DNA from: Cladochytrium replicatum
Taxonomy: Eukaryota; Chytridiomycota; Chytridiomycetes; Cladochytriales; Cladochytriaceae
Assembly: GCA_025526935.1 (NCBI GenBank)
Contig: JAHLKD010000118.1
Span: 1 to 64,000, forward strand
Direction of reading: 5' to 3'
DNA: 64,000 nt
Shown here: in pieces, positions 1 through 11,287 of the stretch
How positions within the stretch are numbered: the first letter of the stretch is position 1
Layout: each line of letters begins with the position of its first letter
Position numbers and translations under genes: made by a program
Notes under the pieces: generated by a model
The model's input: the letters and a program-made list of their open reading frames with translations, nothing else
Told to the model about the DNA's origin: nothing
Databases searched by the model: none

Positions 1-843
1 CTGAAGATGGTGGCTGCTGTGATGGTGGAGGTATTGTGGAAGACTTTGCTTTTGATGCTCTCGATTTTCGGCGGAGGATTGTTATAAAGATTGCGGCAAA
101 AATGGCTGCCAAGACTGCAAAACCGCATCTAGTATGAGCTCAAGGAACGAACGGATTTCGAAGGGTTTACCAGCAATTCCACCAATGGCAATTCCTACAA
201 TGGCACCTACGGACAGGTCCCCCGATGCTGAGCTTCCGACGCTTGGATTGCCGGAACCTGAGCCCGTCGGAGCTGACCCACCGGTAATTGCGGCACTTCC
301 TCCCCAATTTGTTGGTGTCCCTGGAAGAAACGTCCAGAATGCGTTAGCACTGACCGACGTGCAGTTCACACGCGCAGCAAATGGGCAATAGAACAGCATG
401 GTGTATGTCCCTGGTTCTAGCGCCGAAGTAAATCTTCCAGTCTGAACAGCCGACGGCGTAATTGTGTCGAGGAATAGAAAGCTTTTGGGAACATCGTCGG
501 TAGCTGCATACAAGTGAATTATTGGTACGGGAATGATGAAATAAACCCTGATGCATACACTCTTTGAACGTGGAGTAGTCTTCGGGTTTAAGCATCATTG
601 CGTAAATTGAGCCGGTCGAAACTGCAACATTGTAGTTCAGCTGTGGTGGACAGAGTGAAGAAGTTGATGAATATCGGTTGAGTGAAACAAAGTTGTGCAG
701 ACTCACGCTCATAGAGTAGGCTGTACTTTCTGCCACAGCGCTTGCATAAATCCACTGCCCCGAAGGCAATATGCTGGTAGTCTTCGTCACGGTTGTCGAC
801 GGCATGGCGCCAGCGTTGATGGTGGTGGGTGAGCACAGCCCAC
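1..843 (-). CDS. type I membrane protein, 3' end beyond window, N-terminus unresolved
   Basis: I do not recognise this family. Four exons can be chained: 707-843, 547-640, 171-503 and 1-114, all joined by GT-AG introns in a consistent frame. The product has a Thr/Ser-rich extracellular part with a few cysteines, a Gly/Ser-rich stalk, then a membrane segment built across the last junction (GAIVGIAIGGIA joined to VLAAIFAAIFITIL) followed by the basic stop-transfer RRKSR and a Ser/Pro-rich cytoplasmic tail that runs off the window. Reading through the last intron instead gives a short unlikely tail, which is why I chose the acceptor at 115-116. No signal peptide or start codon is convincing upstream of 843, so the first exon is missing from this model or lost. 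Confidence 0.55.
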
Positions 844-1043
844 CTGTGGTGTTTAATTTTGACAATTTTGAGGTCTTTGGCGTTTTGATCTTTGTTTTGT
901 GTGTAGATTTCTTTCCCTAATACAATATCGCATAGAGCGCACAATATCACATGTAATCAAGCAGACGGTCCTTTGCGGACTGCTGACATCATAGAAACAA
1001 TCAACCATATGTGGTGGTTGGAAGAACGAGGAGTGGGGGGATT

Positions 1044-2905
1044 TTAACACAAGCTCCAGACTTTGACTGAATCAATAGCCATTGCTACGGATTCTCCCTG
1101 GTTTAAAATGAAAAGAGATGAAATCACGACACTTCAGTGAAAAACGCCAAACTTACGTTCCAAGTAGGAAGCCAGGATGAGCGGGCGTTCCAAAAGTCTC
1201 GAGCCGCGGTGGATGAAGTGGTGGACCATGGTTTGCCTCCAACACCATCAGGGAAGTACGTGTTAGTCCCTCCAACAGCCACATTCATGATGAGGTAGAA
1301 CTCTTGATCGAAAGGAGCCTGGATATGAAATGAGTATCATTCCATTGGTAGAAACATCATTCCATTGGTAGAAACATCAGTAAACTTACCTGAGTGCACT
1401 GGTTCGCCCACGGGTTGGATCCGTATGTGAATCCACCTTTGCTCCAGAACCCGCCGTTGTTGTTCAAAGGAACATTGAGCACGACGTTGCTAGGCGAATC
1501 GATGTACGTCTTAATGGCACTCGGAGTCCATTCGAGGCCAAAGGTGTGGAAGTCAGTCGAAAAGTCGCCAGAGGGTAACTTGTACTGAGCTGTGGTCAAC
1601 GGGTACTTGTTCTGATCCCAAGTGGGGCCCCAATGCAGGGTTGAACCAAATGCATTTCGCCCACCGGCAGAGTATGAGGGGTCGTTTCCACGAGACTCCA
1701 CGACATCGATCTCGCCAGATGCAGGCCTGCAACCAAATTAGGAAGAAATCTAAGTGAATGCTATGCTCTGCACTACCAGTTGCCGTAAAAGTCATTCTTC
1801 GGGAGAAGCCACAAAGCGGGCCAGATCCAATCACCTAAAGCAAGTCTTATTCAAGCTCGTCAAGGAGTCCGACTCACAAAACCTACCCTTAGGAAGCCTA
1901 GCCCGAAATTCGACACGACCGTATCTCAATGAAACCGTGTTGACTGATCTGAAAGGAATATTCAGTCTCTCACAAACAAGTGAAAAAACGGCGTGCATAC
2001 GTACCGGATTAAGGCGGACTGAATAGGATTGATGATGTTGGTGCCATCAGACGTTCGAGAGCATCCGAAGAACGCATTACCCGTGCACTGGTTCGCAGGG
2101 TGGTTTCCCCACACATCATAAGTGTACCCGCTGAGAACAGAGCTGCCAGTAATCTTGGAATTAGCGCAACGGTAACTTAATTATGATCGAAACTTACGCT
2201 TCGCCAATGTTAGCACTTGTCAACGTTGGGCGAATGTACAGAACGCCGTCCCGGACGTAAGTATTGTTCCTATTTGGAAGAGAGATGGTGAGTGAAAAGG
2301 TCGATCAACTACTTCACCCTCATGCTCACCTGGAGTTGCTGTACATTTGGAACTCCCAGTTGCCTACGGATTCTGTTGATTACTATCTACTCACATCAAC
2401 CAAGTATAATCGCATTACCTCCACCACCGAGCGTGATATCGTGGCGCCACTTGGAAGTGTCGAGAAAATCAAAGTCGTCTTGGAACGCAAGGCAAAAGTT
2501 GGTCTTTCCAGGATCACAGGCAGGCTTTGATCCAGTCGATGCTGTGGAAGTCGCAGTCGCAGTGGCTGCTCCGGTAGTAGTCCTCGATGCTGAAGCGGCA
2601 GTCGTGGTTGTGGTGGTAGTGGTCCTGGTCGCAGTGGCAGCGGTCGTGGTCGAAGTCTCCGGACCATCCGCCAATGCGCCGTTAACACAGTGGTACTGTG
2701 TCGGTTTGTAGCATGCACTGGTCCCGCAGATCTTCTGGCCGACCTCACAGAGAACGTTCTGCGGGGTGTAGCAAACGAACTGCGAGGGATTGTAGCATGC
2801 GGAGCCACAAACAGACAGACCCGATCCACAGTTGACCTGCGGAAGTGCGGATACGAAGTTGGTGCAGATGACAGCGATGAGAAGCAATTTCCCGATCCGA
2901 CTCAT
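1044..2905 (-). CDS. secreted GH16 beta-glucanase with two CBM52-like modules
   Basis: Nine exons (2419-2905, 2330-2363, 2198-2269, 2005-2142, 1887-1948, 1777-1834, 1390-1726, 1157-1318, 1044-1097) give 467 residues. A signal peptide (about 1-20) is followed by two short Cys modules of the form CG..CY.P.Q..C (about residues 25-75), as in CBM52, then a Thr/Ala linker and a GH16 domain of the laminarinase / glucan-binding-protein type. The catalytic ExDxxE motif is EIDVVE, with predicted nucleophile E289, D291 and acid/base E294; the supporting motifs YGRVEFRARLPKGDWIWPA and GLEW are present. Exon 4 must start at 2142: the more obvious acceptor 11 bases upstream breaks the frame. The family hydrolyses or remodels beta-1,3-glucan outside the cell. 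No disruption was seen. Confidence 0.88.
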
Positions 2906-3281
2906 AATGAACGCAGAGTTCGTAGAGGGGTCGCTGGCCCTTTTAAGTTATCCCTTGATGTTGGCACCACTGCAGCATGATCTGACAGTCACACGGGCAT
3001 TTTTTCTGCGTGGAAGTTATTGCCAACAACAATGAACAGACTTGCCTGCCAAGCTTCGCCTGCCGTTAAAACTGTTTCCAAAGACAATACGGAGTCGTTT
3101 AAGATCATTATTACGTTCATTCACTTTCAACCCCCCGTTTGATGACGCAGTGGGGGAGGTGCTCATGATGTTTGTGGCGTTCATCACAGAGCCACAAATA
3201 CATTTATTAAGAGGTCACATTGATCAAAAGTTTTCCTTTGCATAGCAGAAACGTACACCGTTTTCTGTCGATTCTATCCAT
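2906..3281. other. spacer, no gene seen
   Basis: Upstream region of the GH16 gene and downstream of the NOX pseudogene. Small open frames here lack any recognisable motif. Confidence 0.5.
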
Positions 3282-4760
3282 TTACAGGCCTTCCGGATCT
3301 ATATTAGCACTTGGATGAATAGAAACAGAGTACGCGCACCAAGTGAAGTTGATTGGAAAGCAAGCTGGCTCACAAAAGAATACTTCAGCGCAATCCTTGA
3401 AATATATCGTCCAGGTTCGGTCGACCATAATGCGTAGACCAGTCAACGCATCCCTCACGCCCTCTCCATCGTGCATCATGATATTTTTTACCTCCGATTC
3501 CTTCAAAGCTCCTGTGAGATACACTCATATCTCCAAGAATTGATCAAGGTCTTCATCTTCGATTGCCTGGAGAAGATGCTGGAACCATTGAAACGATTGT
3601 GTCTAATGGCAAATCAGTCAACTATGGAGTTTAATCCCAGGACACTCACGCTCGCTAACGGCAAACCCAAATGAAGCACACTTTGCGTAGTCGTAATTCT
3701 TGGGTTGAGTTGCGAACTTTGTACATCTAACGGAGAACATCAAAAATGACGCCGAAATCAAAATCAAATAGATTCATACCAAATTGACTTTAATATCGAA
3801 GCGTATGGTGATACTCCAATCCCTGCTCCGACGCTTCACAGCTGAAAAACATTCACTAAATCTTATCGTCTTTGTATTTCCACGCGCAAACAATCGCGCA
3901 GAGAGCTTCGTCGTCTAATCTCCAACCACACGAATATGAACGCTGATAAACCCTTCCTCCGGTGCAGATATAAGCGTAAGCGAGTGCCATTCATATGGGG
4001 GCAGCACAAAAATACGTATTGGCCCGTTGAAGTCTCGCCCTGTTCTTGATCTGGACTTCGACGACCTTGCTCGGATGCTGGACGGCTTTGGAGACATAAG
4101 ACCGCTGTCGACCACGCGTCTCGCGGACGATGCGCTCGACAAGGTAGTCCAGTACTTCCAGAACTTCGCGCACGTGTGTTGCGGACGCGGACGATCGGTA
4201 GGGATGAAACAGAAGGAACCGTGCCCGAGGGGCACGCCGAACCAGAGAACGAAGAGGTGGTGGGTAAACCCAAAGATGTCCAAGTGTTTGCGGCGGACTG
4301 ATTCGACACTGGAAGTGCTCATGACGAAAAGCCCGAGGACTCGAAGTCGTCCTGTCAGTCCAGTAGGTGTGAACAATGCGGACTGCACTGAAACGGGAGA
4401 AAATCAAAACATCAAACCACTTACCACGGTTGTATCCGCTCGGGTTTCTTTTGAACAAGGTTTGGAAGTTGAAGATATGTGACACCACATGAACTATACT
4501 CCCACCAGCGATAGACCAACCGAGCGCGATGTGGTGCTGGATGTTCTTATCCAGCGGAATAGACGATCCCAAAGAATGGACGGACGAGCGAAATCAGGTT
4601 ACTGCAAAGAAAAACAAGATGTTTCACGCACAAAGCATACGCGGCTCCTCGCGCGAAGGTGAGACCAAAGCTTCAAGATATTCCGTATGCGATAATAGTT
4701 TTCATCGGTAATGTGGGGACAAAAATGATACCCGAAGATGGAAACCTATTCAAGCAAGTT
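3282..4760 (-). pseudogene. NADPH oxidase (NOX family) pseudogene
   Basis: Conserved NOX blocks appear in order but scattered over three frames. They are: ARGAAYALCVKHLVFLCSN; IPLDKNIQHHIALGWSIAG with a downstream HVVSHIFNF (heme-ligand region); VESVRRKHLDIFGFTHHLF; VQHPSKVVEVQIKN; GQYVFLCCP; LTLISAPEEGFISVHIRVVGD; GAGIGVSPYASILKSIWY (NADPH site); EDEDLDQFLEI followed by YLTGALKESEVKN; and a C-terminal AEVFFC. Frames change at least four times without usable introns. A TAG replaces the expected Trp after VVGD (about 3916) and a TGA sits between FLEI and VYLTG (about 3540). Roughly 50-60 residues of the FAD/NADPH region are missing before GAGIGV. A living family member would make superoxide at membranes. 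This copy cannot encode one. Confidence 0.85.
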
Positions 4761-5147
4761 GCCTTACAGATCAATAACAAGTACACACCTTCATTATCGT
4801 CCAGCTTTGGACCTTCACGCTCCATTTCGACACTCGTTCCAGTGGTCGTCTAAAGTAGACTCGTGGAGGTCTCGAACATTGACGGTGACGACACCAAGGG
4901 TTTATAAAGCTTCTTCTGTGGAACTGACAGCTCCGTGTGATTGACTGGAGTTTTGATCAGGTGAAGTGTATCTGTGCTCCTTGGATGCAGATTCTCTTGT
5001 CTTTGAGGCGGAACGATCCTCACACTCTTCGGCACCATTAGTAGGTATGTAAATCTTTGGATCTGAGACTGTAGCTTTGAAAAACAATGCTACGATTGGC
5101 CAACGTATTGAAAGTATATTAAATGTTAAAAATTCAATTGCCTGTGT

Positions 5148-5844
5148 TCAACCGTTGTTTCCAACGTGGGAGTATTGTTGCCGATTCCACCACCGTCGTT
5201 CAGATTGAATATGATCCTGCAAGCTCGTCTGCCATGTCGTGAATTTGGTTAGAAAGCAATCGACAATGCGTCGGAACGACGTTTGTACACTCACAAAGAA
5301 TTTAAATATGTACGGCTTAGCCGCGGCACCAATTAGCAGCACCGACAAAATGATCAGGAAAGACCACACGATTGCTTCATCCTTTACAGATCCTCTTTCT
5401 GTTGAAACAGAATGGATTAGCTCGAACACGTTCCAACCATGCAGAGACAGCCTTACGGAAGCAAATTGCATGCCAGTCATGATCTGGAGATGGCGCATGG
5501 ATGGGAGTTTGGCTGGGTGGCTCTTGTCCCAGCAGATTGTAACCACTTGTGACCACATTTGCCAATAATGCTGACGTATTCGGCGGTGTATATCCTGGAG
5601 GGTATTCGCATGCACCTTTCTCGACACAGAAGCGTTTTGTGCAGTCATTGCATATGTCAACCGCCAGTACGGTTATTCGGTTACAGCTGCATTTGCACAA
5701 CATGGTCAGATTTGCGGCATTTGCGACCTAGTTAACGTATTTCTAAACTTTAAAAACGATTCCACACCATGAAATTGGATGCTCACTCACCTGTACAATT
5801 GCCAGAAACGCTGCTATTGCCATCACTGCTACCGTACTCGCCAT
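5148..5844 (-). CDS. small Cys-rich secretory-pathway membrane protein
   Basis: Family not recognised. Four exons (5791-5844, 5457-5727, 5295-5398, 5148-5228) sum to 510 bases, 169 residues. Exon 1 encodes almost exactly a signal peptide (MASTVAVMAIAAFLAIVQ) which cleaves near VANA. The lumenal part starts with a compact Cys cluster, CKCSC...DICNDCTKRFC...C, a pattern suggesting a disulfide-bonded ectodomain. A single membrane segment (IVWSFLIILSVLLIGAAA) follows, then a short tail rich in Arg, Trp and Gln. It lies between two pseudogenes but shows no disruption itself. Type I orientation is inferred from the signal peptide and the single C-terminal membrane segment. Confidence 0.62.
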
Positions 5845-6028
5845 CTTTCGTTGATTCTTCAGGTGGCGCGGCCGCACCTCACCAGAAATCGACCCGACAA
5901 GCATATACATCGGAGCAGGTGACGACGAGGATGCAGGGATCGTTCCACAACAAGAGCCTTTCGGATAGACACCGTATCCACATTCTCGGTTGTTCCAAAC
6001 CGACCTATCCGCATTCATGAAACGTTGC

Positions 6029-6707
6029 TGCGGAATGCGGCGGAAAGACATTGCAGGCAGCTGATGCACTGTGCGATTACGTGTATCACCGCTTTACCCA
6101 AAACTCGGCTGCATGGAGTAGAAAGCGGGTGCTAGAGCTTGGCTGCGGAATTGGAGTTGTCGGGATCATGTGTGCGATGCTGGTGAACAACGAAGGACGA
6201 GTTGCGCTGACAGATCTCGAGCTCCTCCTTGGTTTGATCCGAGAGAATGTGCGTGCCAACTTGTCGATAGAGGAGCGACAGAGGGTCGAAATATATGAGC
6301 TAAATGGTGACCTACATTCATGATCAAGCATTCGATTCAGTGCTCATTCTCTGTGGTTATCATTTCAGGGGAGGAAAGCTTCCAGAAAAGCCAAGGAATG
6401 AAAACAAGATGTCATTCTTGCAGCAGATTGTTTTTAACTGGAGTCAGCATTTGATCCGTTGCTTTCCATACTGCTTGATCTGTGCCCAGACGAAGCAGTA
6501 GAGCTCGTTATCGCATCAAAGGAACGGAGGAAAGCAGATAAGCACTTCTTCATTAAGGTGTGATTCAAGTGAAATAATATTTGATGGTACTAACACTGTC
6601 AACGTAGCTGCGGAAACACTTCAATTTGGTAGAGTTGATATATCCGCGACACGACGAGTTTTCGAAGCAAAGAATGACGTTGTACAGTGCTATAAGAAAA
6701 ACATGAT
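6029..6707 (+). pseudogene. METTL21/EFM-type lysine methyltransferase relic
   Basis: A seven-beta-strand methyltransferase of the Methyltransf_16 type is visible: GGKTLQAADALCDYVYHRF, the SAM-binding motif VLELGCGIGVVGI, then FDPLLSILLDLCPDEAVELV and ASKERRKADKHFF. A final exon after an intron (about 6560-6606) encodes LRKHFNLVELIYPRHDEF. The first block is preceded directly by an in-frame TGA, so the N-terminus is gone. A two-base shift at about 6436 (between IVFN and SAFDPLL) breaks the frame with no possible intron. Relatives methylate lysines on elongation factors or chaperones. This copy looks 5'-truncated and frameshifted. Confidence 0.7.
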
Positions 6708-7026
6708 GATTTGACAAAGACCGTGCAATAATGCCATATCATGATTTGAAAGCAGGATGTTTCTACTTGAAGATCTCCAACGCCGCTTCATTTATGGTGG
6801 ATCAATCTGAAGCCATTGCGACAAGTGTGTAGCTATGCTGGCCTCTTCGGTGTGCGATAACGGTCCCATATGCTTTGGTCTGGATATCCTAGCCCAAGCA
6901 CAACCTCATGTTTTAAAATGGCAAGAACTGAATTACGTATTGATGATTCCACAAACGACATTATTCAACTTCGTAGCCGAGAACGAACGGTGCACATGAA
7001 GTTGACAGTACATGCCACGAACTCAC
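6708..7026. other. spacer, no gene seen
   Basis: About 320 bases between the methyltransferase relic and the convergent PrcB-like gene. Nothing recognisable. Confidence 0.5.
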
Positions 7027-7467
7027 TTAAAATGATGACTTCTCAACGGCTTTGACCGCAAGGCGTTCATCCACCTTTGGAATAAGTGCGAATTCGAACG
7101 GCGTCGTGATCATCTGCATGGTCATGCTTCCTCTCGCCGGAGTTGACACTTTGTAGACTAGTTGCAATTCCCCATCAGCCGTCACCAAGTCATGAAGCGA
7201 AATCTAAAAGTATTTGAGATTCATTACATGCACAGGTTTTCCTGATGGAAATGCAACTACCGAATAACCACCGGTGTTTCGTTGACCGAGGTGCAGACAA
7301 GCAACCGAGTTTACAGTAAAGTCGACCGGTGGAGGGCCATCACCAGCAGCGACACCAGTGTAGTGAGCGTTCCAATGCGATCGCCAGCTCTCGCTGTCCC
7401 TGATGACTGAAACGCCGAATTGCCGCACTTTTGATGAGGGTCCCTTTGCGAGTACCGAGAACGACAT
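7027..7467 (-). CDS. PrcB-like domain protein
   Basis: Two exons (7261-7467, 7027-7203) with a 57-base GT-AG intron give 127 residues with the frame preserved. The sequence matches the PrcB/PrcB_C type pattern: IRDSESWRSHW, then PPVDF, then LGQRNTGGYS joined across the intron to ISLHDLV, and a C-terminal MTMQMITTPFEFALIPK. PrcB was described as a protease-complex subunit in bacteria; its role in fungi is not known to me. The start at 7467 (MSFSVLAKGPSS) is the first ATG in frame; a further 5' exon cannot be excluded. No membrane segment or signal peptide is visible. Confidence 0.55.
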
Positions 7468-7650
7468 GAGCACGTGTGCACCTTGGGTCAACAAACTCAC
7501 TGGCCAAAAATGAGATTTAGCACCATAGGCTCTCCAGGATGCTTGAAAGAGACACCTAGTACGCTAGAGCTCGGCATACCTCCAGCCCGCACTGTCATGC
7601 GCGGAATTGTTCCGCAAAATTAACTTCTTTACTTCCCCTCGACGTACGGT

Positions 7651-8545
7651 ATGTTTTCGAACCAACGAGGACCAAGATGGAGAATACAAAGCAACGGGAA
7701 AGAGGAATATGGTGGAAATACTGGTGCGAAGCAGGCGGTGCCTTTGCTGATGCATATGCACGGTATGCACGGCGCTGCGACAACCGCCAGCGTATTCGGC
7801 GCTTACACGGATATGGTGCGCGTCGCGGAAGAGTTTGGCTTATTATGGTAACAGATCTCCATTGCCTTCATGACTGTGTGAGGATGTGGTTCTGACCGAT
7901 GTCGCTTCACGATCAGGTTGCTCGGCAAGGATTGTGTGCAACATGGAACACGGGACGATGTTGCGGAAACTCTGCCACATTGATAGTCAATGACGTTGAC
8001 TTTATTGGTGAAGTCCGTGACAACATCCTCTCGGAGCTGTGAATCGATACATCTTCGATCTTCGCCTCTGGTCACAGGTATTCTTGAAGAAAGTGAAGGA
8101 GCTCTAACAAAACCAAGTTATGTTTGCATCGCAGTAATGGAGCCATGATGGCACACAGTCTTGCCACAGAGAAACCATTGTGGTTTTCTGCCATGGGAAC
8201 TGTGTCCAGAACCGACATGTGGTCCTCTGACATATCTCAAGACCCAGCATTGGTGTGCGAATGCACTTCCAAAGCACAGAAGATGCGCTTGCCCCATACT
8301 ACGTTGGAAGAGGCTGCATCACCTCGTTCCTCAACTTACCTACGTTGCAGAGACCGAGGAGCTCCGCGTCGCGCGAAACGGGTGCACCATGCCGTTTCAG
8401 CGTGAGATTATCTGGAGCAGGGAGGACGAGAGCACTTATTGCATGCGTGCGGTCGGTTGCGGTAGTGCCGAAGTGGTTGTGTGTACTGTGGTGGATGGTG
8501 GGCATGCCTGGGAAAATACCGCCCGGAGATCGTCGTTGGAATAGA
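7651..8545 (+). pseudogene. PHB-depolymerase/feruloyl-esterase-like pseudogene
   Basis: Blocks typical of the secreted PHB-depolymerase/LpqC esterase family occur in order: PLLMHMHGMHG (oxyanion region), WNTGRCCGNSAT, VNDVDFIGEV, the nucleophile elbow GHSNGAMMAHS, DALAPYYVGRGC, and VVVCTVVDGGHAW carrying the catalytic His. The elbow is rebuilt across a clean intron (about 8079-8135; CAC-AG|T-AAT), and another intron lies near 7846-7918. The gene is broken: a TGA falls in frame before IDTSSIFASGH (about 8038), and the 3' exon runs through three frames without introns. Family members cleave ester bonds of polyesters or plant wall polymers. Confidence 0.75.
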
Positions 8546-8639
8546 TGGGCCAGAGAGCTCTGCGAGGGCGTGTGTCGATGGAAGGCCTGCGATGAATATT
8601 GATGCTTCTAGGCTGTTGTGGAGGCTTTTCGTCAACGGC

Positions 8640-9008
8640 TAGATTGCGTTGGAATCAAGTGCTTAGACCGTCGAGCTTGTGGTATTTCCAACTTGCAAGT
8701 ACTTTAATTCATTGCGCGGCTTTCGATTAGTTTATCTCGTATCATATTTTGTATATTTCACTTCGTATCATATTTTGCATATTTCACTTGGTGCCTTCTT
8801 CTTCGTAACTTGCGAACTCCTGGGTAAACATGTCAACTTTTTATGTATGATAATAATCATAGCGTACACTGCGCAGAACTCTAAAACAAAAACATATTCT
8901 TCAAACAGTTAACATAAACATAAAAAGCAAAAGTTGAGGTGGAAAAAACTATCACAGCACTACGATCGTATTCCTATGCTACACGACAAAGGGATGTCAG
9001 CAAGCAAC
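8640..9008. other. AT-rich spacer
   Basis: About 370 bases, AT-rich, including a short near-perfect repeat of TCGTATCATATTTTG (about 8738-8780). Likely the 3' region of the ZIP gene. No gene seen. Confidence 0.5.
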
Positions 9009-10407
9009 TCAAACAACCAACAACATGCGTGACTCACCCCACTTTCCGATAACCGCCATGACGAGAGCACCGAACCACAAGGCACCGATCTGAACAACTT
9101 GGCTCACTGTAGAAGATTCCACAAACGAAGCAGATGATCCCTCCGTCTCGTCTTCGTTTCGCAAAAGCTTGTTCTTAACCACCGACTTGTCCTTTGCCTC
9201 AACTGCATCCGAAGTCTCCGACGACGCCAACGAGCGAGCAGCACCAACCTTCACCGGCGGAGCGAAGTGGTTCGCCATGATGTTCACCAGCGCATCGTAA
9301 AGCAAAATCCCAGCGCCGAAAGCTTCAAGGATCCCCGTGGTCAAGTTCTGCGCCGCGAGGTTCAAGCTAGACGCCGCCGCAGCCTCAAGCCCGACTCCGA
9401 TCGCGATACCCAAGGGCGTCGAGAGGGAGTACATGGCAACCATCAACGCGATCGGCGCGAGTGACGAGAACCGTGCGCCGACGACAACAGAGCTCAATGC
9501 AGTGCCTTCAAAGAACTGGTGGAAACAGAGTGCGATCAGGAGCGCGGAGAACTCTGCGCCGCGAGCGAAGCCGAGGATGATGCCGATGATGACGGAATGC
9601 GACGCTACGCCGAGTTCGAGGACGTAGACGGTCGAGTGCCGTTCCTTGATCATCTGGTACTCGATGTGGTGGCCGTGGCCGTGGCCGTCGTCATCCTCGT
9701 GAGCGTGGGATTGGGATCCTGCCACTGCGACGTTGCCGCCGTTCTCGAGGGTCGAGGAGGAGGTTTGGGTTTCGGGGTGCTTGCGGGCGTAGTTGTATGT
9801 GACGCGACGGATCAGGACTTGGATGAGGTGGGTCGCGAACAGGCCGATGATGGCGAAGACGCCGGCCCAGGCTTCGTAGTCGGACTCGATGAAGCCAGCG
9901 GGAAGACACTTGTCCGCAAGCAGCTCAGTAGCTAATCGTACCAGCACGCATCAGCATCCTTGAAGGTGTTAAGCAGGAAAAGAAAAACAACGTACCTGGG
10001 AGGAACATGTGCACAAAAGCAGTGCAGATGATCACGCCGGTACTGAACATCTTGAGTGCCTGGAAAGGAAGGCTCTTGGTGCTGAACCCGTTGAACAAGT
10101 ACCGGCCGAGGAGCGGAACGGCGGTGCCCAAGAACGAGATGCCCATGATGATGAAGATCGCGCCAATGTGTAGGGGGAGATCATAGTCTCCTTCCTTCTC
10201 GACGGCGCACGCATCAGCTTCAGTGGCAGCTGCGGTGGGTTCTCCTGTTGGGGCGGCTGCAGCCGCATCTGAAAATGATGAGTGGGAGAAGAATTCAGTT
10301 ATTTGTGGTGGAAAATAGAGCTCGATGTTACCTTGCGCTGCGGCTTGGGCAGCCAAGAGGAAGAGGACGGATAACACCAAAGGCAGAGATGTGTTGGAGA
10401 CGGTCAT
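9009..10407 (-). CDS. ZIP family metal (zinc) transporter, paralog 1
   Basis: Three exons (10332-10407, 9996-10268, 9009-9931) give 423 residues. A signal peptide (MTVSNTSLPLVLSVLFLLAA) is followed by an acidic Cys-containing segment and eight predicted membrane helices, with a His-rich cytosolic loop DDDGHGHGHHIEYQM between TM3 and TM4. TM4 carries ASHSVIIGIILG and TM5 HQFFEGTAL, the residues that form the binuclear metal centre in SLC39/Zrt transporters. The first intron is 63 bases, stop-free and in frame; I splice it because paralog 3 has an intron at the same position and phase. Expected role: import of zinc or a related divalent metal into the cytosol. Confidence 0.9.
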
Positions 10408-11287
10408 GTTTTGAAGCGTATGAGGGCTGGGCTTTTCTTGCCTTGTGAGTGTATATGTAGGCTTTTCTGATGAGTACCTTCCCAGCTGGGGGGGAGGGTC
10501 TTTTTATAGTTGCCCAACGATCAAACGTGGGGACCGCAATGGTGATGGATAACTTGTGAGGTACGCAGCAAACTGCACTGCCTCTTAGATTGCGCCACGC
10601 GAATCAAATTTGACTGTGGAGTTTGGAGATTGCGTGCTTAAAGAACATATCAAAGCGAAAGAATAGATCGTTGTGCGCGAAAATAGTATGCAAACGCAAC
10701 AGCGTTTGGCTTTGTCTATGCTAGCTTGTTTGACGTAAAACTCATTGCATGGTCCACTACATGTCATGTCTACTCGAGGTTCGCCTCGATCTGCTTGGCA
10801 ATCTATGCCCCACCACCCATGATGAAATCATCCGCAGTTGGTCAACTTTTGCTTTTCAGGATGGAAATTTCTTTCCATTGTTTGCAGAAAAGTGGGGATA
10901 GATCTTAAGTAAATGTGCTAAATCTGCTTCACATTTTCATGTTTCATGTGGTGGAAGTGAAATTCATTCATATTATCCATGCTCCCAATGATCTGAAACG
11001 TCGGGGTAAGCTGACAAATGACCACATTGAGTTGAAGATGCAAACGTCTCTGATTGCTATTGCACTTCTGTTACTCGCATGAATACATTCGTGTTCTTTG
11101 ATCATAACTGTATCCACGAGATCCACGCTCTTCCTTACTAATGATATAGTTAAGTCAGAAACGCAGAAGGCGTCAGCCGGGGTGTTGGAAACGTTGTTTG
11201 GTCTGCAAGGGAAAGAAACGCTCTAATGCGCAATAAAGAGAAACAGTCTATCTTCAGAACATCTCCGTGCGCTCCTCCGACACCAGT
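10408..11287. other. spacer, no gene seen
   Basis: About 880 bases, containing the ZIP paralog 1 promoter next to 10408 and the 3' side of the IES6 gene. Only short unsupported open frames. Confidence 0.5.

Noticed and set aside
3282-8545. TGA read as an amino acid (alternative code) to explain the stops
   Set aside because: Intact genes such as ATG5, the GNAT gene and the LDAF1-like gene end in TGA, and the broken genes also carry TAG stops and frameshifts.
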